Source of the DNA: Patiria pectinifera
Taxonomy: Eukaryota > Echinodermata > Asteroidea > Valvatida > Asterinidae
Assembly: GCA_029964075.1 (NCBI GenBank)
Contig: CM057147.1
Coordinates: 22,093,513-22,157,512, forward strand
Direction: 5' to 3'
DNA length: 64,000 nucleotides
Part shown: piece by piece, positions 25,164 to 37,898 of the stretch
Layout of the letters: every line of letters begins with the position of its first letter
Numbering within the stretch: position 1 is the stretch's first letter
Notes under the pieces: model-generated
What the model saw: only the letters and a program-made list of their open reading frames with translations
Databases searched by the model: none
Told to the model about the DNA's origin: nothing
Program-made: the position numbers and the translations under genes

Positions 25164-27155
25164 ATGGCATCCAAACAGCCTGATGGCACAGCTCAAGATA
25201 TGTTGGATAAGATCAGTCGACATCATCTGGAATGTCCCATTTGCTCCGACCGTTTCACTGAGCCTAAGGTACTTGACTGTCTGCATAGTTTTTGTCAGGA
25301 ATGTCTCAAAGAAGTCGGACAGAGTCAACATCCACAAGATCCAAAACTAGTATGTCCCCTCTGCAGATGTGAGACCAAACTAAAGGGAGACGTTTCTGAT
25401 TTGCCAAGTGACTTCAAACTGAGTGCCTTGGTGGATGAGGTCAATGTTTATGAAAAGCTGCTTGAGGGTCAAAGGTCGGCGATCAAATGTCAAGCCTGTG
25501 ATGAAGAGAATCAGGCTGTGTCAAGATGCATGGACTGTGATCATTTTCTCTGCAAAGAATGCCAGACAGCACACAAGCGTGTGACTTTAACAAAATCACA
25601 TCAAATCTGCACACTGGCCCAGCTTCAATCAGGAGAGGTAACTTAAAAGAGTAAGATTAGAGAGTACACTCCAAAATGTGGCAAGCATTCCGATCAAAAT
25701 CTCACTATTTACTGCAACACATGTGAGAAGTTGGTATGCACAACTTGTGCTATTGTAGATCATGAGAGACACTCTCGTGTTGATCTACCCGAAGCTGTTG
25801 ATAAGTGCAAACGAGATGTTGCTAGAATGTCTGTAAAAGCTAAACTGAACAAAGCAAAACTGAAAACAAACATAAGTAAAGTAGATGCCAAGTACAGAAA
25901 GCTGAATGCCATGCATGCAGACACAACCAAGAAAATCTCCGGTAAGGCTGACAAGGAGGCTGCTTTCAAACAGGAGATTTTTTTCAAAGAGATTTCCAGG
26001 ATCAGAGAGGAAGAGCAGAAACTGAAGCAAGAGGCAGATACAATCTTCAAAGACAGAGCCAAGACATTGGAAACTGCACGTGACACAAACAACAGTCTTC
26101 TGACTCACACTGAGAAAAAACTGGATGAGGTTACCAACTTCGTAACCCAAGCAAGTTGCTACGAAATTCTTGATTTCAAGCCTAAACTGTTGTTTAACTT
26201 GAAAGAATTGGCCCAGCAAGAACAATCCGAGAGAGAGCCGGACAGTTTGTCCTCCTTTATGGATTTTGAGGAAGATATTGAGACGTCACTCGGGAGGTTG
26301 GTGCTGGAAGATGAACAAATACCCAGCTCAGGTGCTGCAGCTATGGCTTCACAGAGACTTGAAAGATGGAAAGTTAAACAACAGATGTATTCATTTGGAC
26401 AGAAACCATTCATACTTGTTGATTCAATTGCAGCATTCTCTAACAATGAAATTGTTGCATTAGACACAGGGCATAACAAGTTGATCACTTTCTTTACCAA
26501 TGTCAACCTTCAAGAACTCCAACTAGCGGGTCTTACTAAACAAACCCATGTTTCAGTTAACAGTGATGATGAAATCATTGTTATTGACAAACCTGCTGTC
26601 AAGATCTTCAAGAAGGGTGAGCAGTCCTGCTTTCATCAGTTCCTACCAGGTGAGGAGACAGGCAGCTACCCAACCTGCCTTGCAGTGGATGATGGGGATG
26701 TGATAGCAGTGGGTTATATGGGCAAAGACGAGATCTCACTGCACAAGAGAGATGGATTCCTGATCAGGAGAATACCTGCTCCAAAGATTGGGATAAATTT
26801 GACAGTCTACAAGCAGCAGCTTTTCTACACTTGCATTGGAGATAATAACGAAAGACTTCTATCGTCAGTTGACAGCTATGGTCACATGGTCTTTTCAGTT
26901 GATATTCCCAGCAATATTCAAGGGGAGTGGTATGGTAGTGATTTGTGTTGTGACAAAGATGGCAATATTTATGTTGCTGTAGCCGGGTGGCCTTTTGTGA
27001 ATAGACGAGGTGAAATTCATCATTTCAGTCATGATGGGCAGTACATTGGCTGTGTCATCAGTGAGTGTGGTTGTCCACGCGACATCACATGTACACCAGC
27101 CGGTGAGCTGGCTGTGGCAGCAGTAGAAAGTGTTAAAGTCTATCATCGAGTGTAA
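25164..27155 (+). pseudogene. TRIM copy D: full length but with one in-frame stop
   Basis: Aligned to copy B this is a complete 664-codon gene with the conserved acceptor (ending 25137) and ATG. Codon 161, Tyr (TAC) in B, C and G, is TAA here at 25644-25646, between B-box 1 and B-box 2. The rest of the frame stays open to 27155. The upstream product would be 160 aa with an intact RING and first B-box. Translation from a downstream Met would give a protein lacking the RING. The coiled coil carries four extra residues (AAFKQEIFFKEI in place of VASIMEEV), which shifts the heptad phase. With only one break the loss is recent, or the stop is a polymorphism, a read error or a read-through site. The sequence does not decide between these. 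Confidence 0.85.
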
Positions 27156-27230
27156 AAATTGACAATGAGTGTCAAAGTGACAACACAAAGAACTGATACA
27201 AACAATAGTCATTTGTTCCACACATACAGT

Positions 27231-27531
27231 TAGGGGCCGTTCACAATTATCAACATTTTCACGAGCGTACAAACTGTATGCTGGGGGGAGGGGGTTAATG
27301 GCCGCTGTACGGTTTTTTTTTTTTAAATGTCGATATGTTTTCTCGCCCGTTAATGCCCGCCTAACGTTTTTTTTTTTTAAATGTCGATCTGTTTTCTAGC
27401 CCGTCGCCACAGCCGACAGCCGCAACCGATGCCCATCGTGCACTTGCCGAGCCGGTCGCGCCCTGCGCCAGGCCCCGCATTGCATCCCATGAACGTATTG
27501 TGTACAGTATTGTGTACAGTATTGTGTACAG
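27231..27531. repeat. GC-rich private insertion with 12-base triplicate
   Basis: This stretch breaks the homology with sister units. It holds two near-repeats of a T run followed by 'aaatgtcgat', then about 90 bases of very GC-rich sequence unlike anything nearby. At 27496-27531 the 12-mer 'tattgtgtacag' occurs three times in a row, after which the unit sequence resumes. The origin is not recognised. Confidence 0.5.
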
Positions 27532-29329
27532 TTGTAATGTGCATGTATTTGCAGAAAACATGACAAGGTACATGTGACTTCAATCAGTTACACGTAACTT
27601 TAACCCAAACCGGGGGAAATATATATATATCCCCCTCTTTAGACGTGGGGGAAGGGATGGGCTATTGAATCACCCCTCCCCACCCCCCCCACTTTTTCGT
27701 GATGAGAAAAACAAAATGCGGATTTTGAGGTATTTTTCAAACATTCCAACAACCCAAATGTATTTAATAGCACTCAAAAGTGGAGAAACAAAGTACAAAA
27801 GCTTTTAAAATGCACTGTTTTGATGTAAGCAGGAGTTTACATGTACATCTATATCCTGAGGAACGCCCCCTAGTGTAATGTGGTGTTCTAGCAATCTTTA
27901 GATGAATGTTTACCTTTTAATTACAACACATATTGTGGTATGTGATATATTGTGACCTCTATATCATATTATATCAAGACACCCATGAGATCCAGCTGCA
28001 ACCTGTACATATACCATAATGGGAATTTGCTTGTAGTATTGATCCAGATCCAGACATTCTGTATCAATTAATAAACTCCTTACACTCTAACCATCTCAGC
28101 ATTGACACATTTTGGACTCCTAAAACCAATTAACATAGTTCCTACAATGCCTTTTAAATGGCTGGTAACTATTTTCATTTTTACCAGTGATTGCCGATAA
28201 TTCCCAAATAGGGTATAACTTTTTGTAACTACATACATACTGTACATGAACTACATATGTTACCATTGCAAGAGTTCTGCTGACCTGTCGTACAATATTA
28301 AGTCTGTTGATTCTTGAAGACTGTTAACAGTATGAGATCATTTTGTTAAACCATTTGTTGTGCAGGCAGTTTATTTGTATGAATCTCTCGAATCAATTCT
28401 TGAAATTGAGTAGCTTTTTTAGATGTTGTAAGTGGCCTTATTTTCTAATGCAGGAAAGTGCTGCTTAAATCCTTTGCAAATAATGTAAATATGCTTACAA
28501 GATCTTCTTCTTTTTTGAGTGACATTCTTTTTTAGCTTTTTACAAAAAAACAAAAAAGAAACTTTAAACTGTTGAATCAATTCTGGAAGTTGGTATCTCT
28601 GACTTTTCCATCAAAGACATTGACTAAGTTGAATTTATAGTCACATTATCGACTATCAGGGAAATTAAAAATGCTTTTGAGATTTTGGTAAAGGATGTTA
28701 AATGTAATGCAAGCAAAGATAAAGGAATTTGAAAAAAGGCCTTATTTTTGAATGCACGTCAGCACTTTCACAATTACACATTCTGTAAATATTAACAATT
28801 TCCTTGATTCGGACCTGTAAAAGATTTGTGAGACCTGTGAATATACGTACACAATGCATAGTTAAGTAAATATGGCTATTCAGCTTGTAAATATGCAAAT
28901 GAGAAAAAAATAATGTTTTTATTGAATTGTGTACCTTACCTACATGTAAGCTTAAAAAATGTACTGTTCCTGCAAGTTTGTGGTTATGGCAAGTAAGACT
29001 GGTTCCCACTTCTCTTTTAGAGTAGATAATGTGGGGATTGGTAACCAGTCTACTCACAGAGTGGATCTGTGTGCAACAGCTACCCAATATAGGGTTGCAA
29101 ATGCCCAAAATTGAAGAAAAAGAAGTAAATCAAAACCTGTTTTCTTCATATCAAATTTCATTGGGAAAGATTCAGATTTGATGAAAAGCACAGACAGTAC
29201 ATCATCATTATGTTGAATACTAGTGTGTAACAAAGCTATAAAAATAATCATTACATTGCTAGAAGGATGTAACACCATCTGTACTGCTTGAGAAAGACTG
29301 TTACACCCCAACTACAGTAATGGCGGCAA

Positions 29330-29425
29330 TTATAGTTTGGACTGTCCCAACTATAGTTGGTGCTGTCACAACTATACTTGGAATGATCCCAACTATAACT
29401 GGGATTTTGCAAACTATAGTTGAGA
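29330..29425. repeat. 'aactatagtt' decamer cluster, unit D
   Basis: Near-identical to the two clusters of unit B, with the same order of decamer variants and the same downstream junction. Confidence 0.7.
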
Positions 29426-30974
29426 TAATGATATACTATAACAAGATGAGCTCATTCAAAGTGAATTATTATAACTTTTTTAATAGTTAATTTATCACTG
29501 AGGTGTAATTTTATGCAGAGTCTGGAATTAATGGTAGGATGAGACCGCCGAATGCTGGCACAAAAACCGCTGACACTCATGATCTTATTTGGTAGACTAC
29601 ATGTAGATGTCCATTTGTAAGCGTTGATTGTTGCATTGTGACTCAAAGCGTTGACATATTTAGAGTCGTAAAAAAAAGATGTCAGTAGTCCATAACTTTT
29701 GTTTTTTCAAAATACATTTATCTCTTTGAATTGAGTGTTTATGATACTTTTTAAATGTTAATTGATTATTATCATATTTAGCAGTAATGGTATGTGATTT
29801 TACTAGTAGAGTATAACTTTAAATATGCAAATGCATCCCATAAACTTTATTGTAAATGATCCCTACTATCTCACTAGTGATCTGTCAGACAATTAGGGCC
29901 GAATTCTGTTGATTCGTGACTATGAAATCATTTTGTTAAATAATTTGTTGAGTAGACAGTTTATCTGTATGAAACTTTAAACTCTGGTATTAATTCTAGA
30001 ACTTAGCATCTCTCTCTCTTTCATAAAAAAATTTAATTCCAAATCAAATTTTTGATAATCTGGAGCTGTTAAGGACGCCCGTGTACATGTAATGAGTAGT
30101 CAGTTTTAGAAAGCTCCTTTTGCGTGTATAAAGTACGGGTCTATTCACACTGCGCACCATAACGGGATTCCAGGCAGATGAAAAATGAGAATGTTTTGGT
30201 TTTTAAAGGACCCATTTAAACTTTGGGCATACATACTGCAAGATAGATTGATAAACAGATCTGCTTAGAAACTGCAACAACTTTACCAAAATTCTGGCCA
30301 ATAAATTTGCATTCTGACAAATCAGCGCATGGGTGGTTATGACGTTATTGAGCTAGTATGGCCATAATGGGATTCTCTGTAAATGTTTCATTAATTTGCA
30401 TTAATGCACATAACACTGCAAGCTTTATATGCCCAAGTGAAAACTGTTTACCTGTGTGCGACATGCTGCTTTTTGTTTCTCCTCCCATTATAGTGCTTCT
30501 GTGTAAATAGGCCCAAAGCATGGCTTTTCGGCTTGTAAATAAGCAGCAGAGAAAAAAAGCAAAAATGTATTGATTGAATTTTCTATTTTGCATAAGTTTA
30601 GAATATTATTTTGCAGCACAGGTAACAAAATTAAGAGATATTTGAATGAAATAATTGTGTAATATTTAAGCAACTAGGGCTGTATCTGGTTTTATCTGTA
30701 CCAAGTTCATTGGTGGATCATGAAGAGGGGGGGGGGATTAAAAATTACCCCCCCCCTTCAATCGGCCAATGAAGTTCATGACACAAGTCTTTGAAATGGT
30801 TGAAATGCCTCTGAGAATAAAACAAGTACAACATCATTGGTCTTTTGGACACATCAAGAAGAGGACAATTGGGAAGAAAAAAAATCAGGAGAAACAAATA
30901 AAAGAACATTTTTATCTGCAATTACAATATTACAAACCAAAAGTAACTGAAAACCATTCTTAGGAGTGGCCTTC

Positions 30975-31225
30975 ATGACATAATTAGTCTAGGGGCTAGA
31001 CATTATTCTTGTTTGCTAAGCCGATAACCGGCCACCACTATAACCAGCCACCACGAGAGGGCGCTATCACGACCAACCAATATCACCGACGAACCTTTCT
31101 GACAGGTTCGTGGGTGATATTGGTTGGTCGTGATAGCGTCCTCTCGCGGTGGCCGGTTATAGCGGTGGCCTGTTATCGGCGTAGCAAACGAGAACAACGT
31201 CTAGCCCCTAGACTATGACATAATT
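30975..31225. mobile_element. Foldback (MITE-like) element with 11-base target duplications
   Basis: From 30986 to 31214 the two halves are imperfect reverse complements over about 100 bases each, meeting near 31090. The ends read 'agtctaggggctaga' and 'ctagcccctagact'. The element is flanked by 'atgacataatt' at 30975-30985 and 31215-31225. Sister units have a single copy of this target (near 3670 and 14372), that is, empty sites. There is no coding capacity. The long target duplication would suit a Mutator-like family, but that assignment is a guess. Confidence 0.85.
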
Positions 31226-33105
31226 TGTCCATGCAGAGTGTTCAGTGCTATCAGAGAGCTTGCTTATGAGAGATTTCACAAGTTTTCTCCAGCACAGCAA
31301 TATTGTATGTCTCATATCATAACCAAACCAGCCAGCCAACCCACACAATAGCAGTGGTTATGTAGAATAAAGATGCCACAATTAGCAAACACAAGTCCCA
31401 GTTGCAAGCTTGTGATTTTTTTCTTGGAATGTTCTCAGACAGTAAAGATATTACAGTGATTGAAATCAATGAAGAGCAAAACCTAAACCACATTTTCCAA
31501 ACTCATTATTCCATCACAAATGTCTAATGTATAATTTTAAAGGCAGTATAATTTTAGTAATCCATTGTTGGTTGTCCCGTATTTCAGGAGTTTTTCCGTC
31601 TTCTAATTTCACACAATTTGTGAAAAAAAATCCTTTCCTGATGAACAACTCTCTAATAAAAAGCATCATGACTCTGTTGTAGTTTTGAATACACTGAGAC
31701 AATTAAAACATAATTTGATTTTTCAGAGAAAATCTAGATATAAGTTCCGAAATGTCTTCTTTTCCATGAAGTCCTCCCATTTGTTTCACCCATCAATGTT
31801 GTTACAGCGTGTTGTGACTCCCCAGAACCATGATTTTCATACTTAAATGACAAATTTCATACGGTAAATTTACTTGTTAAGTATTCCAGGGGTGGATCTA
31901 GCTTTCATGCAAACAAGGAGGAGGGGTTATGAAGGGGGGGGGTTGAGTTGAGGTGTGCCAAGGCACGCTCTGCTGGGGAGGTCCGAGTACATGCTCTCCC
32001 TCCTACCTACCCCCCCCCTCCTCCCCCCGGGAAAATTAAAAAATTTATGATGCATTCTCCTTCATTGTAAGGCAATTTGAAAATAACTTTAGGAACTTTA
32101 GCATTCCATTTCTTATTTTCTTCCTCATGTTACAAGTATCATGACATAAATCCGTAACAATGAATGGGGCAAGCCCCCCCCCCCCCTTCAATCTGCCACT
32201 GCATTCTGCAGAAGTTCATGTGCCTTTTGAATGGCTTACTACAAATGGGTAACAGAAAATGAAGAGTCAACAACTTTGAGGGGTTTTTTTCTTACAAGTA
32301 CACATATCAGAAAACGTGAAATCCAACCCATGTGATCATCTTCATCAAGTGTTTTTGCTTCATTGTCCAAATCTGTCTAAAACTACGCATACTGAAGTCT
32401 TTTTAGCAGGCTCTTATAGAACTATTGACTGCTATGTGAGTTTAACTAGTTTTATTGCTGCACGGTGAGGAAATGAATTGTATGTGGATCTGAAAATCAG
32501 TATTACTATCCATTATACTGACAAACACGTCTGTATACATACAGTCCCCTCTGTGACCCTAGTCAGTGCACATGCATAACAAATGAGTAGAAACTATTGT
32601 TGAACCAGAAAGTTCCCCCTAAACACACCTATTTCCTGCAACATACCAGACAGACAGCTCTCTATACCTGGCTACTACACCAGTAATGTTCAAATGCTCC
32701 TGTTTGAATGAGACATCGTCATCATTTTGTGATATTTCAATAGAACTCTTTGGATGCCACCTTAATACTTTCCCAGTCAAGAAACTCTACCTGCATTTCT
32801 GGTAGGTTTTGTTACCTCTCAAAGAAAACAATCATGAATTTCCAGATACTGTATATTAATACCATCACTTTTTTGCGGTTTGCTTTTTTTGAAATCCTAT
32901 TACATGTACGTGTATGCCTGAGGAAATGTATACAGTTTTTCTGATCTTATTGCAACGACTGTTAAGTTGCATGCATGGAGTTAGTGGTCAAGCTAAGTTT
33001 CCAATTCTAAAGTCTAATTTATCAATTAATTATCGCTGTCAGTGCACTTTAATGTCAAGGTATTTAAAGGTGTCTTTTGTTTGTGTTACGTTTTTAGAAA
33101 GAAAG

Positions 33106-34749
33106 ATGGCAGCAAGACATCCTGATGTCACAGTTCAGTCTGTGTTGGGTAAGATCAGTCGAGATCATCTGCAATGTCCCATTTGCTCTGACTGATTCAA
33201 AACTGTCTGCATACTTTTTTGTCAGGAATGTCTCCAAGAAGTCAGACAGAGTCAACATCCACAAGATCCAAAACTTGTGTGTCCCCTCTGCAGATGTGAA
33301 ACCATACTAAAGGGAGACATTTCCCATTTGCCAAGTGACTCCAAACTGAGTGCCTAGGTGGATGAGGTCAACGTCTATGAAAAGCTTCTTGAAGGTCAAA
33401 GGTCACAGATCCAATGTCAAGCCTGTGATGAAGAGAATCAGGCTGTGTCAAGATGCATGGACTGTGATCGTTTTCTCTGTAAAGAATGCCAAGCAGGACA
33501 CAGGCCTGTTACCTTAATGAAATCGCATCAAGTCTACACATTGGCCCAGCTCGGATCAAGAGTGGTTACTTACACATGTGAGTAACACATGTGACAGTAA
33601 CACATGTGAGAAGGTGAAGAAAGAGGCACGTACAATCTTCAAAGACAGAGCCAAGACATTGGAATCTACTCGTGCCATAAACAACAGTTGTCTGACTAAT
33701 ATTGAGAAAAAAAGTGAATGAGATATAATCCAATTCATGGTTCAAGCCAGTTCCTACGAGATTCTCAGGGGATTGACCCAAACCTAATCTGAGCAAAGGC
33801 TGGACAGTTTGTCCTCCATTATGGATTTTTGAGGAAGGTACTGGGAGGACACTTGGGAGACTGGTGCTGGAAGATCTACAAATAAATACCCAGCTCAGAT
33901 GCCACAGCTATGGCTTTAGCGGGACCTGCAACATGGGAGCTGACAAAAACGATACAGACATGTGGGACATTTGGAGAACCAGACTTATATTCTGGTGCCT
34001 ACATCATTGCATTATTATCAAACAATGAAATTATTTCATTATTCCGGAGGCATAACAAGTTGATCACTTTCTCATTCACAGAACAGTCAAAGTCTTTAGT
34101 TACACAAGAACTCTTTCTCACAGATCTTGATAGACCAACCCATGTGTCAGTTAACAAGGATGATGAAATCATTGTCCTTGATGGTCTTGCTGTCAAGATC
34201 TACAAGAAGGGTGATCAGTCCTGCCGCTGTCAGTTCAAACCAGGTAAGAAGACGGGCAGCACCCCAACCTGCCTTGCAGTGGTTGATGGGGATGTGATAG
34301 CAGTGGGTTATGAGAAACAGGAAAAGATTTCACTGCACAAAAGAAAAGGATCCCTCATCGGGAATACATGTATACCTGCAAAAAAGATTGGGTCAAATTT
34401 GACAGTCTATCAGCAGCAGCTATTCTACACTTGCAAGGGAGATGATGGCAACAGACTAGTGTCAGTTGGTAACCAGGTCTTTTCAGTTCCTATTCCCGGC
34501 CGGTTTGCTAAAGCTTTGTGTTGTGACAATGATGGCAACATCTACGTTGCTGTACATGGATGGCCTGATGTACAAGGTGAGATTCATCATTTCAGTCATG
34601 ATGGACAGTACAATGGCCGTGTAATCAGTGAATGTGGTTATGCAAGTGACATCAAATGTACACCAGCACCAGCTGGAGAGCTGGTTTTGGCAACAATAGG
34701 CCATATTAGATTCTATCAAAAATTGAAAAGTGTAAAAATTGACAAATAA
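33106..34749 (+). pseudogene. TRIM copy E: RBCC half decayed, propeller open
   Basis: The conserved acceptor-like 'gtttttag' (ending 33097) and ATG are present. The RING is broken after CPICSD by a small deletion and a TGA at 33193-33195, and a further in-frame TAG follows at about 33355-33357. B-box 1 is readable at 33358-33585. B-box 2 and most of the coiled coil are deleted and replaced by short 'taacacatgtga' repeats near 33585-33610. The propeller is uninterrupted from a conserved Met at 33910 to 34749 (279 codons). Its blades are clear (DDEIIVLDGLAVKIYKKG, DGNIYVAVHG) but diverged from copies B-D. As a TRIM it is dead. A propeller-only product cannot be excluded but has no visible promoter. 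Confidence 0.87.
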
Positions 34750-35241
34750 TGTCAGAACAATTACATAACAAGTACTAAATACACACAATAGCCAATTGTT
34801 CCACACATACAGTAAACAAAATACATGCGCAAACGGTGCTGACGGTGTTGTGTCATCATATCAATGTGTTTAACCAATGTACATCATACTCAACATATCT
34901 GAGCTGGTGATGGCAGAAATGGACTGGATTAAAATCTATCATTGATTTAAAGCTATCATCAAACGATCCAAAAGAAATTACCATATATAACTGAAATAAT
35001 GATCTAGTTGTAATGTACATGAAATGCAGAAAACACGATAAAATACACGTGACTTCTGTCAGTTTATATACACTTTTAACCATGTAAAAAAATATATCCC
35101 TGAATTTCAGGGTACAAAAAAAAAACAATTGTAGGACGGTCACAGCATATTGCAAATATCAGCAAAAGAGAGTAGAATGCACATGCACACCATTGTGAAT
35201 GACCTGTAAATGAATACACACAATGTGCAACATGTCAAACA

Positions 35242-35662
35242 GGCTTTCTTTTCATTTTCATTGTTATCTTTGTGCATTTCTTTGTTCTTTAATCTTGCAT
35301 CAGCTTGGTTTATAGTATGACTTACATTGGTTTTGTTTGTCTTTTGTTTGTGTGTCCGATCGTGTCTGTCTTTTTGTTCTTGTGATTACGTTGTATTGTT
35401 TGTCCAGGCTGTTCCACCTACAAGCCTGGGCTTATTTAAATAGCATTGTACTCTCCTATATACTCTTTTCTTAACTTCGCCTGCTATTAATCTTAGTTTA
35501 AATAATTACTAATTAGATTCAAAGCATTACTTTTTCTGGTGGTAATTACCTTCATATTTAAATTTGTTTATTTAAATATCACTGTATTATACTTATATTA
35601 TCCAACTTTGAATTGGTTTATTGGAGAGCGCTAAATAAATGTCAACTGAATTGATTTGAATC
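35242..35662 (+). mobile_element. Probable 5'-truncated LINE 3' end
   Basis: About 420 bases interrupt unit sequence that is continuous in units A (near 1285) and C (near 19215). The insert is T-rich, contains 'caagcctgggctta', and ends in 'gagcgctaaataaatgtc' plus a short 'tgaattgatttga' tail. This is the usual look of the 3' untranslated end of a CR1/L2-type LINE. No reverse-transcriptase frame remains, so the family is an inference. Confidence 0.5.
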
Positions 35663-37328
35663 AACTGACATAATTTTTAAGGGACACGTTCAACTGGAAT
35701 GTGCCAATTAAGGCTCTTAAATGCATTTCTCACAAATTGACAGTAATCATAGCCGTAACGATTGTTAACAAGTGGAATATAAATTCATATCACTTTATCT
35801 TTAAAATTGCATGTTCTGTGTAATTATTGCACAAGGTAATTTCAGGATACAAACTTTAGGTCCTCAAAAATGAATCCATTGGAGTGTAGTCATCACTCCA
35901 ATCTGACTTGTCTTTTAAAAAATGTTGCTTCAAGCACATGTTACCACGATGAAGGACCTGATTTCCAAGCACTAAATTCTGGCAATCTTCAGATGAATGT
36001 TTACCTTTTAATTACAACACATATTGTGATATGTGTCATATTGTGACCTCTGCATCATATTATATCATGACACCCATGAGATCCAGCTGCAACCTGTACA
36101 TACCATTATGAGAGTTTGCTTGTAGTGTTAATCCAGATCCAGACATTCTGTATCAATACGCTCCCAACATTTTTTAGTATTCTCAGTATTGACATATTTT
36201 GGACTCCTAAATACAATTATCAACATAGTTTTTATGATGCCTTTTAAATGGATGGTAGGCAATTGTTCTTATTTGTACCAGTGATTGCATGTGATTTTCC
36301 AAATAGGGTATAACTTTATGAATGAACATGAACTGTATGTTTTTTAATCCATTCTTTCTAACCATATCAAGAGTTCTGCAGACTTGTAAATTAAAGAGGC
36401 ACTAGGTCCTGAAATCCCTGAAAATTTCATGTTTTGGATTGTTTACTTATCCTATTTCAAACATCTGGTTGAAAGGAAATCTACCTAATGTCTTACCGTT
36501 CCCGGGAAAAAACAAAAAACCTGGTTGTTTACATCGGACACGACGAACTTGGGTGTAACAAGATGAGTTCATTCAAGGTGAATTATTGTACTTTTTGTAT
36601 TAGTTGAATTTATCACCAAATTGTTATTTCATGCAGAGCATGGAGTAAATGGTAGGATGAGATTGGCACACAAACCGATGACATTTATCCCAGAGTTGCT
36701 ACACTAGATCCAATAAGCATTGTTATTTTTAAGACTCAAAGCATTGACATATTTTCAGTCTTAAAAAAAGGTTAAATGATATGTAGTCTATTAAAGATCA
36801 TTTCAATATTTTTCTCTCTTTCAATCACGTTTATGCCTTTTAAATGTTACTTATTATCTTTTTAACAGTGATGTCATGTGATTTCACTATCAATAATAAC
36901 TTTAAACATGTAAATACATTCATGAACTGTATTTTAAATAATCGTTTTCTTAAAATGAGCCATCAGAAAATTAACTAAGTCTGTTGATTCTTGAAGTCTG
37001 TTGAAAGTATGATATCGTTTTGTTCAATAGCGCGTTGAGTAGGCTGTTTATTTGTGTGAAACTTTAAAAATTCTGGAATCAATTCTTGAAATAAGTGTCT
37101 TTGTCTTGTCGATCAAAGACATTGGCTAAGATTTAATTCAAAAGCATATCGATTATACGGAGAAAGAAAAATGATTTTGAGATTTTGGTAGAGAGTGTTA
37201 AATGTAATTCAGGCAAAGATCCAGGAATTTAAAAGAAGGGGTTAAGAACATTTAGGATGCTATAAATGGTCTTATTTGAAACAATACATGTATCGAGCAT
37301 GGAAGTTTGTTTCCTGTCCCATTATTAT

Positions 37329-37556
37329 ATCAATTAAATAAAAGATACCTTTTTGGGACTTTGATCACAAGAACTCATAGCAGGAGCTTGCGACACCATT
37401 ACGGTGTCTTTGTCGCGCGACCACGCTTGGTCACGTGACGGGCCACGTGAGGGCCTCAACAACACCAGTTGACAAAGACACTTTGATGGTGTCGCAAGCT
37501 CCTGATATGAGTTCTTTTGATCAAAGTCCCAAAAAGGTATCTTTTATTTAATTGAT
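37329..37556. mobile_element. Foldback (MITE-like) element, about 228 bases
   Basis: The first and last 80-90 bases are near-perfect reverse complements: 'atcaattaaataaaagatac' at the left end and its complement at the right end, with few mismatches. The centre holds CpG-rich 'gtcgcgcgaccacg' and 'cacgtgacgggccacgtg'. Unit B (near 11430) lacks the element. No coding capacity is seen. Confidence 0.8.
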
Positions 37557-37763
37557 CTACATGTAGTTGTAATGTACATGTATTTGCAGAAAACATAATG
37601 AAGTATTTATGACTTCAATCAGTCTACATGAACCTTCAAACATTTAAAAAATATTCATGAGAACACAGACAAAATTGCACTATTTTTGTTTTTGAAGCTT
37701 CCCCCCCCCCCCATTTTCAATGTTTCCTTTTTTTTGACCGGATCAGCCAGTAGTAGTCAGGGC

Positions 37764-37898
37764 AGTGGAATGGGAGTGGGAACCAGGAATCGGAATGTGG
37801 AGTCATAGGAAGTGGGTGGAGTCGGAATGTGGGTGGAGTAGGAATGGGGTGGAATAGGCGGAGTCGGAATGTGGGCGGAGTCAGAATGTGGGTGGAGC
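37764..37898. repeat. Minisatellite, unit about 17 bases
   Basis: Tandem imperfect copies of 'ggagtcggaatgtgggt' and shorter variants occur at least six times. The strand is strongly biased to purines and G. No function is suggested. Confidence 0.7.

Larger units (their letters stand above)
27156..33080. repeat. Spacer of array unit D (no gene seen)
   Basis: Homologous to the other spacers and the closest match to parts of unit B (27600-29450 against 8450-10440). It contains a GC-rich private insert (27231-27531), a decamer cluster (29330-29425), a foldback element with 11-base target duplications (30975-31225) and C/G runs near 30730, 31935 and 32170. No coding gene is supported. Confidence 0.6.

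Noticed and set aside
31003-31218. Facing frames of 64 and 69 codons with similar proteins
   Set aside because: They are the two arms of a foldback element read on opposite strands.
35242-35662. LTR element in the spacer of unit E
   Set aside because: There are no direct terminal repeats and no target duplication typical of LTR elements; the tail looks like a truncated LINE.
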